Shown here one piece after another: positions 25,495-34,724 of a stretch of DNA of 64,000 bases. The notes beneath the pieces are model-generated. The model saw only the letters and a program-made list of their open reading frames with translations. It did not search any database and was not told the origin of the DNA. Source of the stretch: Vibrio cholerae (GTDB lineage Bacteria > Actinomycetota > Actinomycetes > Actinomycetales > Micrococcaceae); contig WNZI01000003.1 in the NCBI GenBank assembly GCA_009728235.1, positions 121,717 through 185,716 on the forward strand, written 5' to 3'. The translations under genes were made by a program, and so were the position numbers. Within the stretch, counting starts at the first letter, position 1. The number at the start of each line of letters is the position of its first letter.

Positions 25495-27879
25495 ATGACC
25501 GGTCTCGATGTCCAGGGTCTGGACGCGTGGTGGCGCGCCGCGAACTACATCTCGGTGGGCCAGATCTATCTCAGGGACAACGCGCTGCTGACGCGTCCCC
25601 TCGTGGGGGAGGACGTGAAGGCGCGGCTGCTCGGCCACTGGGGCACGACTCCCGGGCTCAACTTCGTCTACACGCACCTCAATCGGGTCATCTCGGCGCG
25701 CGGGCAGGAGATGCTGTTCGTCACCGGGCCGGGCCATGGCGGACCGGCGAACGTGGCGAACGCGTGGCTGGAGGGGACCTATTCGGAGGTCTACAGCAGC
25801 ATCGGCACGGACGGCGAGGGCCTGAACGCCCTGTTCAAGCAGTTCAGCTACCCAGGGGGAGTACCCTCCCACGCCGCTCCGGAGACTCCCGGGTCCATCC
25901 ACGAGGGCGGTGAGCTCGGCTACACCCTCGCCCATGCCTATGGAGCGGTCTTCGACAACCCCTCCCTGATCGCGGCTGCCGTGGTCGGCGACGGCGAGGC
26001 CGAGACCGGCCCACTGGCAGCCAGCTGGCACTCGAACAACTTCGTGGATCCGGCGGTGGACGGCGCGGTCCTGCCGATCCTGCACCTCAACGGTTACAAG
26101 ATCGCCAATCCGACGGTGCTGGCGCGGATGCCGGAGGAACAGTTGCGGCAGCTGATGTACGGGTACGGGTACGACCCGCACTTCGTCACGGTGACCGACC
26201 CGGCCGCGACGGAAGCCGCGCATCGTGATTTCGCGTCCGTGCTGGACTCCTGTATCGACGCCATCCACGCCATCCAGGAGAGCGCCCGCACCTCGCCGCC
26301 GGCGGCCGATTCCGCCGCCGCGCGGTGGCCGATGATCGTCCTGCGCTCGCCGAAGGGCTGGACCGGCCCCGCCTCCGTGGACGGCAAGCCGGTGGAAGGA
26401 ACGTGGCGTTCCCATCAGGTGCCGCTCTCCGAGATCCACACGAACGAGGAACACCTCCACCAGCTGGAGGAGTGGATGCGCTCCTACGATCCTTCGTCGC
26501 TGTTCACGGAGCACGGGGAACTCAGGCCCGAGATCGCGGCCCTGGCCCCCCGGGGGAATCTGCGCATGAGTGCCACGCCGTACGCCAACGGCGGCTGGCT
26601 CCTCCGTGACCTCGTGCTGCCCTCCTACGACGACCACGCCGTCGAGGTCTCGCAGCCCGGCGTCCGGAAGGTGAGCCCGATGATGACCGTCGGCGGCTAC
26701 CTCCGGGACGTCATCGGGCACAACCCGCACAACTTCAGGCTCTTCGGGCCGGACGAGACGGCGTCCAACCGGCTGTCGGCGGTGTTCGAGGTCACCGACA
26801 AGGTGTGGGAACCACGCATCGAGGACGTCGACGAGCACCTGGCGCGCTCGGGTCGCGTGATGGAGGTGCTCAGTGAGCACCTGTGCCAGGGCTGGCTCGA
26901 GGGCTACCTGCTGACGGGTCGGCACGGCGTCTTCAACTGCTACGAGGCATTCGCGCACATCGTGGACTCCATGTTCAACCAGTTCGCGAAGTGGCTGAAG
27001 GTGCACCGGACGCTGTCCTGGCGGCAGCCCATCGCCTCCTTCACCTACATGCTGTCGAGCCACGTCTGGCAGCAGGACCACAACGGCTTCTCCCACCAGG
27101 ATCCGGGGTTCATCGACCACGTGGTCAACAAGACCGCGGATGTGGTCCGGGTCTACCTGCCGCCGGACGCGAACACCATGCTCGCGGTGACCGAGCACTG
27201 CCTGCAGACACGGGACACGGTCAACGTCATCGTCACGGGCAAGCAGCCGACACCGACCTGGCTGGGGCCCGAGGAGGCGTACCTGCACGTCAAGCGCGGC
27301 ATCGGCATCCTCGACTTCGCAGGCTCCGAGGAACCGGGACTCGAGCCCGATGTCGTCCTCGCCTGTGCGGGCGACGTCCCGACACTCGAGACCGTGGCAG
27401 CGGCAGGCCTGCTCAGGCTGGGGATCCCGGGGCTGAAGATCCGGGTGGTCAACGTCGTGGACCTCATGCGCCTGCAGGACAGCTCCGAGCACCCGCACGG
27501 GCTCTCGGCACGCGACTTCGATACGCTGTTCACGACGTCGAAGCCCGTGGTGTTCGCCTACCATGGCTATCCGTGGCTCATCCATCGGCTGACCTATCGG
27601 CGGACCAACCACGAGAACGTCCACGTCCGGGGGTACAAGGAGGAAGGCACGACGACGACCCCTTTCGACATGGTCATGCTCAACCAGATGGACCGGTTCC
27701 AGCTGGCCATGGACGTCATCGACCGCGTGCCGGCACTCGGGTCCACCCAGGCCCGCTTCCGGCAGGACCTCCAGGACCAGCGGCAACGCGCGTGGCAGTA
27801 CACGCGCGACGCCGGTGAGGACCCCGAAGCAATCACCGGGTGGACCCTGGACGAATCATCACCGGACGACGCCACGTAA
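25495..27879 (+). CDS. xfp: Xylulose-5-phosphate/fructose-6-phosphate phosphoketolase
   Basis: 794-residue thiamine-diphosphate enzyme cleaving xylulose 5-phosphate (and often fructose 6-phosphate) with phosphate to acetyl phosphate plus glyceraldehyde 3-phosphate (or erythrose 4-phosphate). Signature stretches: [20 protein letters not shown], the family block [20 protein letters not shown] and the TPP-site [19 protein letters not shown]; central [18 protein letters not shown]. Full length. A strong AAGGAGG lies 5 nt before the ATG, 37 nt past ligD. No acetate kinase or phosphotransacetylase is in the window, so the carbon route onward is not shown here. Confidence 0.96.
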   Translation: MTGLDVQGLDAWWRAANYISVGQIYLRDNALLTRPLVGEDVKARLLGHWGTTPGLNFVYTHLNRVISARGQEMLFVTGPGHGGPANVANAWLEGTYSEVYSSIGTDGEGLNALFKQFSYPGGVPSHAAPETPGSIHEGGELGYTLAHAYGAVFDNPSLIAAAVVGDGEAETGPLAASWHSNNFVDPAVDGAVLPILHLNGYKIANPTVLARMPEEQLRQLMYGYGYDPHFVTVTDPAATEAAHRDFASVLDSCIDAIHAIQESARTSPPAADSAAARWPMIVLRSPKGWTGPASVDGKPVEGTWRSHQVPLSEIHTNEEHLHQLEEWMRSYDPSSLFTEHGELRPEIAALAPRGNLRMSATPYANGGWLLRDLVLPSYDDHAVEVSQPGVRKVSPMMTVGGYLRDVIGHNPHNFRLFGPDETASNRLSAVFEVTDKVWEPRIEDVDEHLARSGRVMEVLSEHLCQGWLEGYLLTGRHGVFNCYEAFAHIVDSMFNQFAKWLKVHRTLSWRQPIASFTYMLSSHVWQQDHNGFSHQDPGFIDHVVNKTADVVRVYLPPDANTMLAVTEHCLQTRDTVNVIVTGKQPTPTWLGPEEAYLHVKRGIGILDFAGSEEPGLEPDVVLACAGDVPTLETVAAAGLLRLGIPGLKIRVVNVVDLMRLQDSSEHPHGLSARDFDTLFTTSKPVVFAYHGYPWLIHRLTYRRTNHENVHVRGYKEEGTTTTPFDMVMLNQMDRFQLAMDVIDRVPALGSTQARFRQDLQDQRQRAWQYTRDAGEDPEAITGWTLDESSPDDAT

Positions 27880-27912
27880 CCGGCGCTGTCCACCAACACG
27901 AGGGAGAACCGC

Positions 27913-28377
27913 ATGACCGGTACCAGCATCTCTGCAAGCAGAACCATCGACGCGTCAGCCGACGCGATCTTCGCGATCCTCTCCAATCCCGAGCGGCACG
28001 CAGCCCTCGACGGCTCCGGGATGGTCCAGTCGGACAGCAAGTCCGACCGCATCACGGCCGTGGGCCAGGTGTTCACGATGAACCAGAACTGGGACAAGAT
28101 GGGCGGCGACTACCAGACGGACAACCACGTGGTGGGCTATGACCCGAACAAGCTGCTCGCCTGGAAGACGGCACCTGCCGGGCAGGTGCCCCCGGGCTGG
28201 CAGTGGGTCTGGGAACTCCAGCCCGCGGGCCCCGATTCCACCGAGGTCTCCGTGACCTACGACTGGTCGGGCGTCACGGACAAGGAACTCCTGAAGACCA
28301 TCACCTTCCCGGCCGTTCCGCAGGAAGCGCTCGACTCGACGCTGGGAAATCTCGCGGCGCAGGTCTCCGAGGCCTAG
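27913..28377 (+). CDS. SRPBCC (polyketide cyclase-like) protein
   Basis: 154 residues of the START-like polyketide_cyc family: SRTIDASADAIFAILSNPER at the N-terminus, DNHVVGYDPNKLLAWKTAP, WQWVWELQPAGPDSTEVSV and a C-terminal helix ALDSTLGNLAAQVSEA. Probably binds a small hydrophobic ligand; no catalytic residue can be assigned. AGGGAGA ribosome site. It follows phosphoketolase by 33 nt and shares its terminator, so it is likely co-transcribed with it. Confidence 0.85.
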   Translation: MTGTSISASRTIDASADAIFAILSNPERHAALDGSGMVQSDSKSDRITAVGQVFTMNQNWDKMGGDYQTDNHVVGYDPNKLLAWKTAPAGQVPPGWQWVWELQPAGPDSTEVSVTYDWSGVTDKELLKTITFPAVPQEALDSTLGNLAAQVSEA

Positions 28378-28400
28378 ACCCGCCCGATCCGGCGGTACGA

Positions 28401-28434
28401 CGACGGCCGGCTCCCTCCGGGGGGCCGGCCGTCG
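28401..28434. terminator. Terminator of the phosphoketolase transcript
   Basis: CGACGGCCGGC/GCCGGCCGTCG, 11-bp perfect stem, between converging genes. It can serve both. Confidence 0.75.
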
Positions 28435-28446
28435 CCGTGCGCGGGC

Positions 28447-29148
28447 TTACCTGAGCAGGGCGACGTCGGAGACGAGCTCGATGTGCCGCTGCATGGCTTC
28501 TGCCGCCGCGGAGGGGTCCTGGGCGCGGATGGCCTGCGCGATGCCCCGGTGGGAGGCGAGGGACTGCGCGGGCCGGTCCGGCTGGGCGAGGGACTCGAGG
28601 CGCGTCTCCAGCACCATCTCGCCGATGAAAGCCATCAGCTGCGCCAGGACGGGGGAGTGGGCTGCAACGGTGACGGCCTGGTGGAACAGCTCGTCTCCGT
28701 GCGCACCGCGGTCGCCGTCGTCGATCTCGGCCTGCATGGCCTCGAGCGCCCGGTCGATCGCGGCGAGGTCCTCGTCCGTGCGACGCTCCGCAGCGAGGGC
28801 CGCGAGCCTGACCTCGAGCGTGCTGCGGGCCTCCACGATGTCCGGCAGGCGTGAGCGGTGTTCCCGCAGCCCCTTGATGACGCTGGCCACGCTCGCGCGG
28901 TGCCGGAGGACCGCTCCCGTTCCGTGCTGCACGTCGATGACGCCCAGGACCTCGAGGGCGACCAGGGCCTGGGCAAGGGTCGCCCGCGAGACGCCGAGCC
29001 GTTCAGCCAGGTCCCGTTCGGCGGGAAGGAGGTCCCCCGGACGCAGTTTCGCCGATTCGATGTAGCCCAGGAGCTGCTCGACGAGCTGTTCGTACAGCCG
29101 TGGTCGCGCGAGGCGGCCCAAGGGCTGCGGATTGGCGGCGTCGGTCAT
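28447..29148 (-). CDS. GntR/FadR-family regulator of the adjacent permease operon
   Basis: 233-residue transcription factor. Winged helix at about 15-85 (LYEQLVEQLLGYIESAKLRP, LAERLGVSRATLAQALVALE), FCD domain to the C-terminus with ELFHQAVTVAAHSPVLAQL and SHRGIAQAIRAQD. Start at 29148 follows GGGGAGAG. It is divergent from the MatC-like permease, CoA-transferase and carboxyltransferase genes, so it likely controls them in response to their substrate or its CoA ester, as MatR-type GntR proteins do for malonate genes (inference). Confidence 0.88.
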   Translation of the reverse strand: MTDAANPQPLGRLARPRLYEQLVEQLLGYIESAKLRPGDLLPAERDLAERLGVSRATLAQALVALEVLGVIDVQHGTGAVLRHRASVASVIKGLREHRSRLPDIVEARSTLEVRLAALAAERRTDEDLAAIDRALEAMQAEIDDGDRGAHGDELFHQAVTVAAHSPVLAQLMAFIGEMVLETRLESLAQPDRPAQSLASHRGIAQAIRAQDPSAAAEAMQRHIELVSDVALLR

Positions 29149-29180
29149 CCTTGCTCTCCCCGTGTAGTGGTGGGGCAATG

Positions 29181-29224
29181 TTACCGGTGAATGGTTGACA
29201 GGGACACCCACTCTCCTACAGGCT
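29181..29224 (+). promoter_or_regulatory. Promoter of the permease/CoA-transferase/carboxyltransferase operon
   Basis: TTGACA at 29195-29200 is a perfect -35; the best -10 at 18-nt spacing is CAGGCT (29219-29224), weak, as expected for a controlled promoter. A palindrome-centred site TTACCGGTGAA (29181-29191) just upstream is a candidate GntR-family operator. Confidence 0.45.
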
Positions 29225-29287
29225 AGGCCAGTGGTCCTGTGGTTCAGATCACACCCTTTTCTGTCCGTCGCCCGCTGGAGGATAACG

Positions 29288-30652
29288 ATGTCCGCTCCGC
29301 TCCTATCGATCATCATCCTCGCGGCGATGTTCCTGATAGCCACCCTGCTGCCCATCAACATGGGAGCACTCGCCTTCGTCGGCGCCTTCCTGCTGGGCGC
29401 CGTCTTCCTCGGGATGGAGACGGACGACATCATCGCCGAATTCCCCGGGGGACTGTTCCTCACCCTCGTGGGGGTGACCTACCTGTTCGCCATCGCGCAG
29501 AACAACGGCACCATCGACCTCCTCGTGCGGGGAGCGGTCAAGCTCGTCCGCAACCGCGTGGCCCTGATCCCCTGGGTCATGTTCCTCATCACGGCCGTCA
29601 TCACCGCCGTGGGCGCCCTCGGCCCCGCCGCCGTCGCCATCATGGCTCCGGTGGCGCTCGGCTTCGCGGCCCGCCACAAGATCTCACCGCTGCTCATGGG
29701 CATGATGGTGGTGCACGGGGCGCAGGCCGGAGGCTTCTCGCCGATCGCGGTCTACGGCGTGATCGTCAACGACATCGTCGGTGAGTCCGGATTCGAGTCC
29801 AGCCCCCTCGCCGTCTTCCTCTCCAGCTTCATCTTCAACCTGCTGATCGCCGTCGTCCTGTTCATCGTCCTGGGAGGCCGCACCCTGATGAACTCCCGCA
29901 TGGGCGAGTTCGTCGAGCAGGCCGCGGAGGCCCGCTTCAACGCGAGCCCCGGCATGCGCCGGGCCGACGTCGCCTACAAGGGCACGGGCAGCGGCACCTA
30001 CGGCCCGCGTGATCCCGCCGGTGACGGCGTCGTCGCCACCAAGACGCGCGAGGACCGCATCTCGCAGCCGGCCACCATCCTGGGCCTCATCGCGCTCGCG
30101 GTGATCGCGCTCGGCTTCAAGGTGGACGTCGGCTTCGTGGCCATCACGGTCGCCGTGATCCTCGCGCTCATCTCGCCGAAGGCACAGAGCGGCGCGGTCA
30201 ACAAGATCGCCTGGTCCACGGTGCTGCTCATCTGCGGCATGCTCACCTTCGTCGGTGTGCTGCAGGCCGCCGGGACCATCGAGTACGTGTCCGACGGCGT
30301 TGCCAGCCTCGGTGCGCCATTGCTCGCGGCGTTGCTCATCTGCTACATCGGCGCCGTGGTCTCCGCGTTCGCCTCCTCGACGGCCATCCTCGCCGCGCTG
30401 ATCCCGCTGGCCATCCCGTTCCTCGAGACCGGGGCCGTGAGTGCCGTCGGCGTCGTCTGCGCGCTCGCGGTGTCGTCGACCATCGTCGATGTCTCGCCCT
30501 TCTCCACGAACGGTGCGCTCGTTCTCGCCAACGCACCGGAGGGGACGGACAAGGACCGCTTCTACAAGCAGATCCTCGGGTACGGCGCCATAGTCGTCGT
30601 CGCCGGACCGATCATCGCCTGGCTCGTCCTGGTGGTGCCCGGCTGGCTGTAG
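29288..30652 (+). CDS. SLC13-type dicarboxylate permease, MatC-like
   Basis: 454-residue membrane carrier. About 11-12 hydrophobic segments; N-terminal MatC-type region (SIIILAAMFLIATLLPINMG, FPGGLFLTLVGVTYLFAIAQ) and paired re-entrant-type stretches VVHGAQAGGFSPIAVYG and VSSTIVDVSPFSTNGALV, which in this superfamily form the substrate site. A soluble loop sits at about 205-260. Substrate is likely a C3-C4 dicarboxylate such as malonate; this rests on family resemblance and on its CoA-transferase and carboxyltransferase partners. GGAGG precedes ATG 29288. First gene of a three-gene operon. Confidence 0.85.
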   Translation: MSAPLLSIIILAAMFLIATLLPINMGALAFVGAFLLGAVFLGMETDDIIAEFPGGLFLTLVGVTYLFAIAQNNGTIDLLVRGAVKLVRNRVALIPWVMFLITAVITAVGALGPAAVAIMAPVALGFAARHKISPLLMGMMVVHGAQAGGFSPIAVYGVIVNDIVGESGFESSPLAVFLSSFIFNLLIAVVLFIVLGGRTLMNSRMGEFVEQAAEARFNASPGMRRADVAYKGTGSGTYGPRDPAGDGVVATKTREDRISQPATILGLIALAVIALGFKVDVGFVAITVAVILALISPKAQSGAVNKIAWSTVLLICGMLTFVGVLQAAGTIEYVSDGVASLGAPLLAALLICYIGAVVSAFASSTAILAALIPLAIPFLETGAVSAVGVVCALAVSSTIVDVSPFSTNGALVLANAPEGTDKDRFYKQILGYGAIVVVAGPIIAWLVLVVPGWL

Positions 30653-30692
30653 CCGACCCCGCCCGCGTCGAACCGAACCACCTGGAGGAAGC

Positions 30693-31925
30693 ATGACCGC
30701 CGAGACACCAGCACCTGCCACCACCGGAACGGGCGAGCGCGGGGGACCGCTGGCGGGGCGCCTCGTCGTCGACCTCAGCCGCGCGCTCGCCGGCCCCCAT
30801 GCCGGCATGATGCTCGGCGATCTCGGCGCCCGCGTGATCAAGGTCGAGACGCCGGGCACGGGCGACGACACCCGCGGGTGGGGTCCGCCCTTCGTCGGAC
30901 CGGAGGACGATCGCCAGTCCACCTACTTCCTGTCCTGCAACCGGAACAAGGAGTCGATAGCGCTCGATCTCAAGAGCGACGACGGCAAGGCCGTGCTCAC
31001 CGAGCTCCTGCGCCGCGCGGACGTCGTGGTGGAGAACTTCCGCACCGGGGTCCTGGATCGTCTCGGATTCTCCACCGACGCCATGCTCGAGCTCAACCCG
31101 GGGCTGGTGATCCTCTCCATCACGGGCTTCGGGCACGACGGCCCGGAGGCCACCCGCAGCGGCTACGACCAGATCGTGCAGGGAGAAGCCGGCCTCATGT
31201 CGGTCACGGGCCCTGATCCGGAGCACCCGCAGCGCGTCGGCGTGCCGATCGCCGACCTGCTGTCCGGCATGTACGGAGCGTACGGTGCGGTGGCCGCGCT
31301 GCTGGAGCGGGAACGGACGGGGCGCGGACAGGTGGTGCGCACGTCGCTGCTCGCCGCGATCATCGGTGTTCACGCCTTCCAGGGCACCCGCACCACCGTG
31401 GCCGGTGAAGTGCCGCAGGCACAGGGCAACCACCATCCATCGATCGCCCCCTACGGACTGTTCGCCTGCCGCGGCGGCAAGGTGCAGATCAGCGTGGGCA
31501 GCGAGAGGCTGTGGGCCACCTTCTCCGCAGCCTTCGGGCTCGACGCCGACCGGCCCGAGTTCGCCACGAACGCCGATCGCGTGCGGAACAGGGACCTGCT
31601 GATCGGCGTGATCGAGGACGCCTTCTCGGCCCATGAGGCCGAGCCGCTCCTGGAGAAGCTGAACGAGGCCGGCATCCCGGCCGGCAAGGTGCGGACACTC
31701 GACGAGGTGTACGCGTGGGAGCAGGTGCATTCGCAGGGCCTGCTCCTGTCCGTCCAGCATCCCCTGCTCGGAGACATCGACCTGCCCGGACCGCCGCTGC
31801 GCTTCTTCGACGGTTCCGGCGAGACGACGCCCACCGGTCACACTGCGCCGCCCCTGCTGGACGGCGATGGCGAGGCGATCCGCGCCTGGCTCGCGGGTCC
31901 GGACAGCGGAGGGGCCGGGGCGTGA
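30693..31925 (+). CDS. Type III CoA-transferase, CaiB/BaiF family
   Basis: 410 residues. N-terminal family block LVVDLSRALAGPHAGMMLGDLGARVIKVE, split here as GRLVVDLSRALAGP and DLGARVIKVETPG; then NRNKESIALDLKSDDG, and the probable catalytic Asp in VPIADLLSGMYG. Such enzymes move CoA between a donor thioester and an organic acid. With a dicarboxylate permease upstream and a carboxyltransferase downstream, it most simply activates the imported acid to its CoA ester. A TGGAGGAA ribosome site precedes the ATG. Its TGA overlaps the GTG of the next gene (GTGA). Confidence 0.92.
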   Translation: MTAETPAPATTGTGERGGPLAGRLVVDLSRALAGPHAGMMLGDLGARVIKVETPGTGDDTRGWGPPFVGPEDDRQSTYFLSCNRNKESIALDLKSDDGKAVLTELLRRADVVVENFRTGVLDRLGFSTDAMLELNPGLVILSITGFGHDGPEATRSGYDQIVQGEAGLMSVTGPDPEHPQRVGVPIADLLSGMYGAYGAVAALLERERTGRGQVVRTSLLAAIIGVHAFQGTRTTVAGEVPQAQGNHHPSIAPYGLFACRGGKVQISVGSERLWATFSAAFGLDADRPEFATNADRVRNRDLLIGVIEDAFSAHEAEPLLEKLNEAGIPAGKVRTLDEVYAWEQVHSQGLLLSVQHPLLGDIDLPGPPLRFFDGSGETTPTGHTAPPLLDGDGEAIRAWLAGPDSGGAGA

Positions 31926-33460
31926 GCGCGGACGCGCCCGTGAAGCACCTGACGGCCCGCGAACTCATCGACGAGGTGCTCGACACCGCGTCGTTCGTCT
32001 CCTGGGACAGTCCGGTGACGCTGCCCTACCCCGGTGCCGGTCCGTCCTACGACGGCGAGTTGCGGCGCGCACGGGAGAAGAGCGGCGCGGATGAGTCCGT
32101 CCTCACCGGCGAGGGCCTGATCCACGGCCGCCGCGTGGCCGTGATCGTCTCGGAATTCTCCTTCCTCGCCGGATCGATCGGCAGTGCCGCCGCTCGGCGC
32201 ATCACCGCCGCGGTCCAGCGTGCGACGGCGGAGCGGCTGCCGCTGCTGGCCGGTCCGGCCTCGGGCGGGACGCGCATGCAGGAGGGAACGCCCGCGTTCC
32301 TCTCGATGGTCGACATCACCGGAGCGGTCCGCGCGCACCGGCAGGCCGGTCTGCCCTACCTCGTCTACCTCAGGCACCCCACCACCGGAGGGGTCATGGC
32401 GTCCTGGGGTTCCCTGGGCCACGTCACCGTCGCGGAACCCGGAGCTCTCCTCGGGTTCCTGGGCCCGCGCGTCTACGAGGCCCTCTACGACGCACCGTTC
32501 CCCGCCGGTGTCCAGACCGCCGAGAACCTGTTCGACAAGGGACTCATCGATGCGGTGGTTCCACCGGAGCAGCTGGCGGAGATCGTGGACAAGGCACTGA
32601 CCGTCCTGCTCGCCGCGCCCGGACAGACCCCGGAGCGGCCGGCGACGACGACGTCGCGCCCCGGCACGGAGGACGCCTGGACCTCCATCCTCATCTCCCG
32701 GAATCGCCGACGCCCCGATCTGCGGCGCCTGCTCGCCTACGGGGCGAGCGATGTCCTGCCCCTGAACGGGACCGGACAGGGGGAGCGGGATCCAGGGCTC
32801 CTGCTCGCTCTCGCCCGTTTCGGCGGGCAGCCCTGCGTCGTGCTCGGCCACCAGCGGCCCCGCCGGCCGGAGGACCCTGGAATGGGCCCGGCGTCGCTCA
32901 GGGAGGCCCGCCGCGGCATGAAGCTCGCCGAGGAGCTCGGGCTGCCTCTGCTCACGGTCATCGACACCGCGGGCGCCGACCTGTCGAAGGCCGCTGAGGA
33001 GGGCGGGCTCGCCGGGGAGATCGCCCGCTCGCTGCACGACCTCATCGGACTCGAGTCGCCATCGGTCTCGGTGCTCCTGGGTCAGGGGGCAGGAGGCGGA
33101 GCCCTGGCGCTCCTGCCGGCTGACAGCACCATCGCCGCCCAGCACGCCTGGCTCTCGCCGCTTCCCCCCGAGGGCGCCAGCGCCATCGTGCATCGGACGG
33201 TGGATCGGGCCCCCGAGATGGCGGAGGCGCAGGGCGTCAAGGTCGCCGCACTCCTGGACCGGGGCGTGGTCGATCACGTGGTGGATGAACGGCCCGACGC
33301 GGCAGAGGAGGGACGGGCGTTCTGCGAACGGATGGCGGCCGCCATCGAGTACGAACTCGCCCGCGTGAAGGGTCTTCCCGCCGGAGACCGACTGGAGCGC
33401 GCGCGGGGAAGTACAGGGCCGGTACGGCGGAGGGCTCGGCGCAGGGCACCTAGACCGTGA
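31922..33460 (+). CDS. Fused carboxyltransferase (AccD-like plus AccA-like), no biotin domain
   Basis: 512 residues with two crotonase-type halves. The first (about 1-245) is beta/AccD-like: PASGGTRMQEGTPAF and VTVAEPGALLGFLGPRV. The second (about 265-490) is alpha/AccA-like: MKLAEELGLPLLTVIDTAGA and LLGQGAGGGALALL. The N-terminal zinc finger of AccD is missing. No biotin carrier or biotin carboxylase gene is nearby. The family moves CO2 between acyl-CoA and biotin; related pairs (MdcD/MdcE) decarboxylate malonyl thioesters. A decarboxylase role on the CoA ester made by the upstream gene is possible. Starts with GTG overlapping the previous stop. Confidence 0.85.
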   Translation: MSADAPVKHLTARELIDEVLDTASFVSWDSPVTLPYPGAGPSYDGELRRAREKSGADESVLTGEGLIHGRRVAVIVSEFSFLAGSIGSAAARRITAAVQRATAERLPLLAGPASGGTRMQEGTPAFLSMVDITGAVRAHRQAGLPYLVYLRHPTTGGVMASWGSLGHVTVAEPGALLGFLGPRVYEALYDAPFPAGVQTAENLFDKGLIDAVVPPEQLAEIVDKALTVLLAAPGQTPERPATTTSRPGTEDAWTSILISRNRRRPDLRRLLAYGASDVLPLNGTGQGERDPGLLLALARFGGQPCVVLGHQRPRRPEDPGMGPASLREARRGMKLAEELGLPLLTVIDTAGADLSKAAEEGGLAGEIARSLHDLIGLESPSVSVLLGQGAGGGALALLPADSTIAAQHAWLSPLPPEGASAIVHRTVDRAPEMAEAQGVKVAALLDRGVVDHVVDERPDAAEEGRAFCERMAAAIEYELARVKGLPAGDRLERARGSTGPVRRRARRRAPRP

Positions 33461-34196
33461 GGAGCTGGACCTGCGGGAGTTCCTCGAAGGCCGGCTTCGC
33501 GAACCAGTACCCCTGGTACAGGCGGATTCCGCTGGACCTGAGAAAGACGAACTCCGCCTCCGTCTCCACGCCTTCCGCGAGCACGGTGATGCCGAGATCC
33601 GAGGCGATGCCCACGATGCCGTTGACGACGGCCTGGCGGACCACGCTGTCGTCGACCCCGCGGACCAGCTTCATGTCGATCTTGATCAGATCGGGCTGGA
33701 AGTCGACCAGCAGCCCCAGCCCTGCGTGACCGGCGCCGAAGTCGTCGATGGCCGTGGTGAACCCGTGCTTGCGGTATTCGGTGATGATGTTCGTGAGGTG
33801 GGCGGTGTCCGCGACCTCCTCGTCCTCCGTGAACTCGAACATGATCGACGACGTCGGGAAGCTGCAGCGCGCGGCGGTGAGGAGCGTCGCGCGGAGGCAG
33901 GCGGCCGGCTCGTAGACGGCGTTCGGCATGAAGTTGATCGACAGTTTCAGGTCCTCGCCTGCAGGGAACAGGCGAGCGGCCAGCTCGATCGCCTTGACCC
34001 GGCAGTCCTGGTCGAAGCGGTACTTCTGCTCGGGCGAGATCCTGGACAGGACGTCGAACGCGCTCTCGCCGGACATGCCCCTCACCAGGGCCTCGTAACC
34101 CCAGACCCGATCGTCGACGGCGTCGTAGATCGGTTGGAAGGCCATGCTGAAGTCGACGTCGAGTTTCGAGGACGTCGCGCAGCCCTTGCATGCCAT
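33450..34196 (-). CDS. EAL-domain cyclic-di-GMP phosphodiesterase, single-domain
   Basis: 248 residues, almost only an EAL domain. Catalytic features are kept: GYEALVRG (EAL motif), SINFMPNAVY, MFEFTEDEEV, AIDDFGAGHAGL, LIKIDMKLVRG and VLAEGVETEAEF, ending LYQGYWFAKPAF. It should hydrolyse c-di-GMP. The N-terminus is MACKGC, a short CxxC motif before the domain that might bind metal or sense redox. Start 34196 follows GAGGGGGAA. No GGDEF or sensor domain is attached. It converges on the carboxyltransferase gene with an 11-nt overlap of the two C-termini. Confidence 0.92.
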   Translation of the reverse strand: MACKGCATSSKLDVDFSMAFQPIYDAVDDRVWGYEALVRGMSGESAFDVLSRISPEQKYRFDQDCRVKAIELAARLFPAGEDLKLSINFMPNAVYEPAACLRATLLTAARCSFPTSSIMFEFTEDEEVADTAHLTNIITEYRKHGFTTAIDDFGAGHAGLGLLVDFQPDLIKIDMKLVRGVDDSVVRQAVVNGIVGIASDLGITVLAEGVETEAEFVFLRSSGIRLYQGYWFAKPAFEELPQVQLLTV

Positions 34197-34313
34197 CCGG
34201 AGTTCCCCCTCACTGGTCGCGTCGACCGACGCGCGCGGCGAGACGGCCGCAACTGCCACCATAGGGCTCCGGCACGCGGGAGGTCCACACCTGCCGCGTA
34301 CGGTTCGATGCCG

Positions 34314-34724
34314 CTATCCGCCGGCAGGGAGGGTCGGCCGGTCGATCCCCAGCCAATCCAGGGCCTCCGGACGTGCCGGGAAGTACCGGGCGCGGGTCGG
34401 GGAGCGGAGGATGAAGTTCGCCAGCACCTCATCCATCGGACCCGCTCCGAGGACCGCCACGGGCATCGGATGCTCGTACCGGCTGATCCTTCGCCGACCC
34501 TCGATGGTCACACCGCGGAGTGCTCCCATGTGGATCAGGACGGGTTTCACCCGCCAGTCGGTGATCGCGACCAGGTCGTCCCGGAAGGCGAGCAGATCGG
34601 TGTCGGTCACGGTGCTTCCGTCGGTGAGGAGGACCTCGATCCACCCGCCGTGGTCCTCCATGGCGTAGCCCTTCGCCTGCCGGACCCGAGTACTGCGCGG
34701 AGCGGCACCACACTCGGTGCTCAT
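34314..34724 (-). CDS. Small protein coupled to the alarmone synthetase gene, STAS-like impression
   Basis: 136 residues, not confidently recognised. The pattern GWIEVLLTDGSTVTDTDLLAF, LVAITDWRVKPVLIHMGALR, GVTIEGRRRISRYEHPMPVAVLGAGPMDEVLANFIL alternates strands and helices as in SpoIIAA/STAS-like folds; this is an impression only. The segments are quoted piecewise. Its ATG overlaps the stop of the RelA/SpoT-domain gene (ATGA), so the two are translated together. An accessory, regulator or antitoxin of that enzyme are all open possibilities. Confidence 0.72.
   Translation of the reverse strand: MSTECGAAPRSTRVRQAKGYAMEDHGGWIEVLLTDGSTVTDTDLLAFRDDLVAITDWRVKPVLIHMGALRGVTIEGRRRISRYEHPMPVAVLGAGPMDEVLANFILRSPTRARYFPARPEALDWLGIDRPTLPAGG

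Noticed and set aside
22296..25496. 1066-codon open frame on the minus strand opposite ligD
   Set aside because: Same reason: ligD domains on the plus strand are unmistakable.
31922..33460. Calling the carboxyltransferase an acetyl-CoA or propionyl-CoA carboxylase subunit
   Set aside because: No biotin carboxylase or carrier gene next to it, zinc finger absent, and operon partners point elsewhere; specificity left open.
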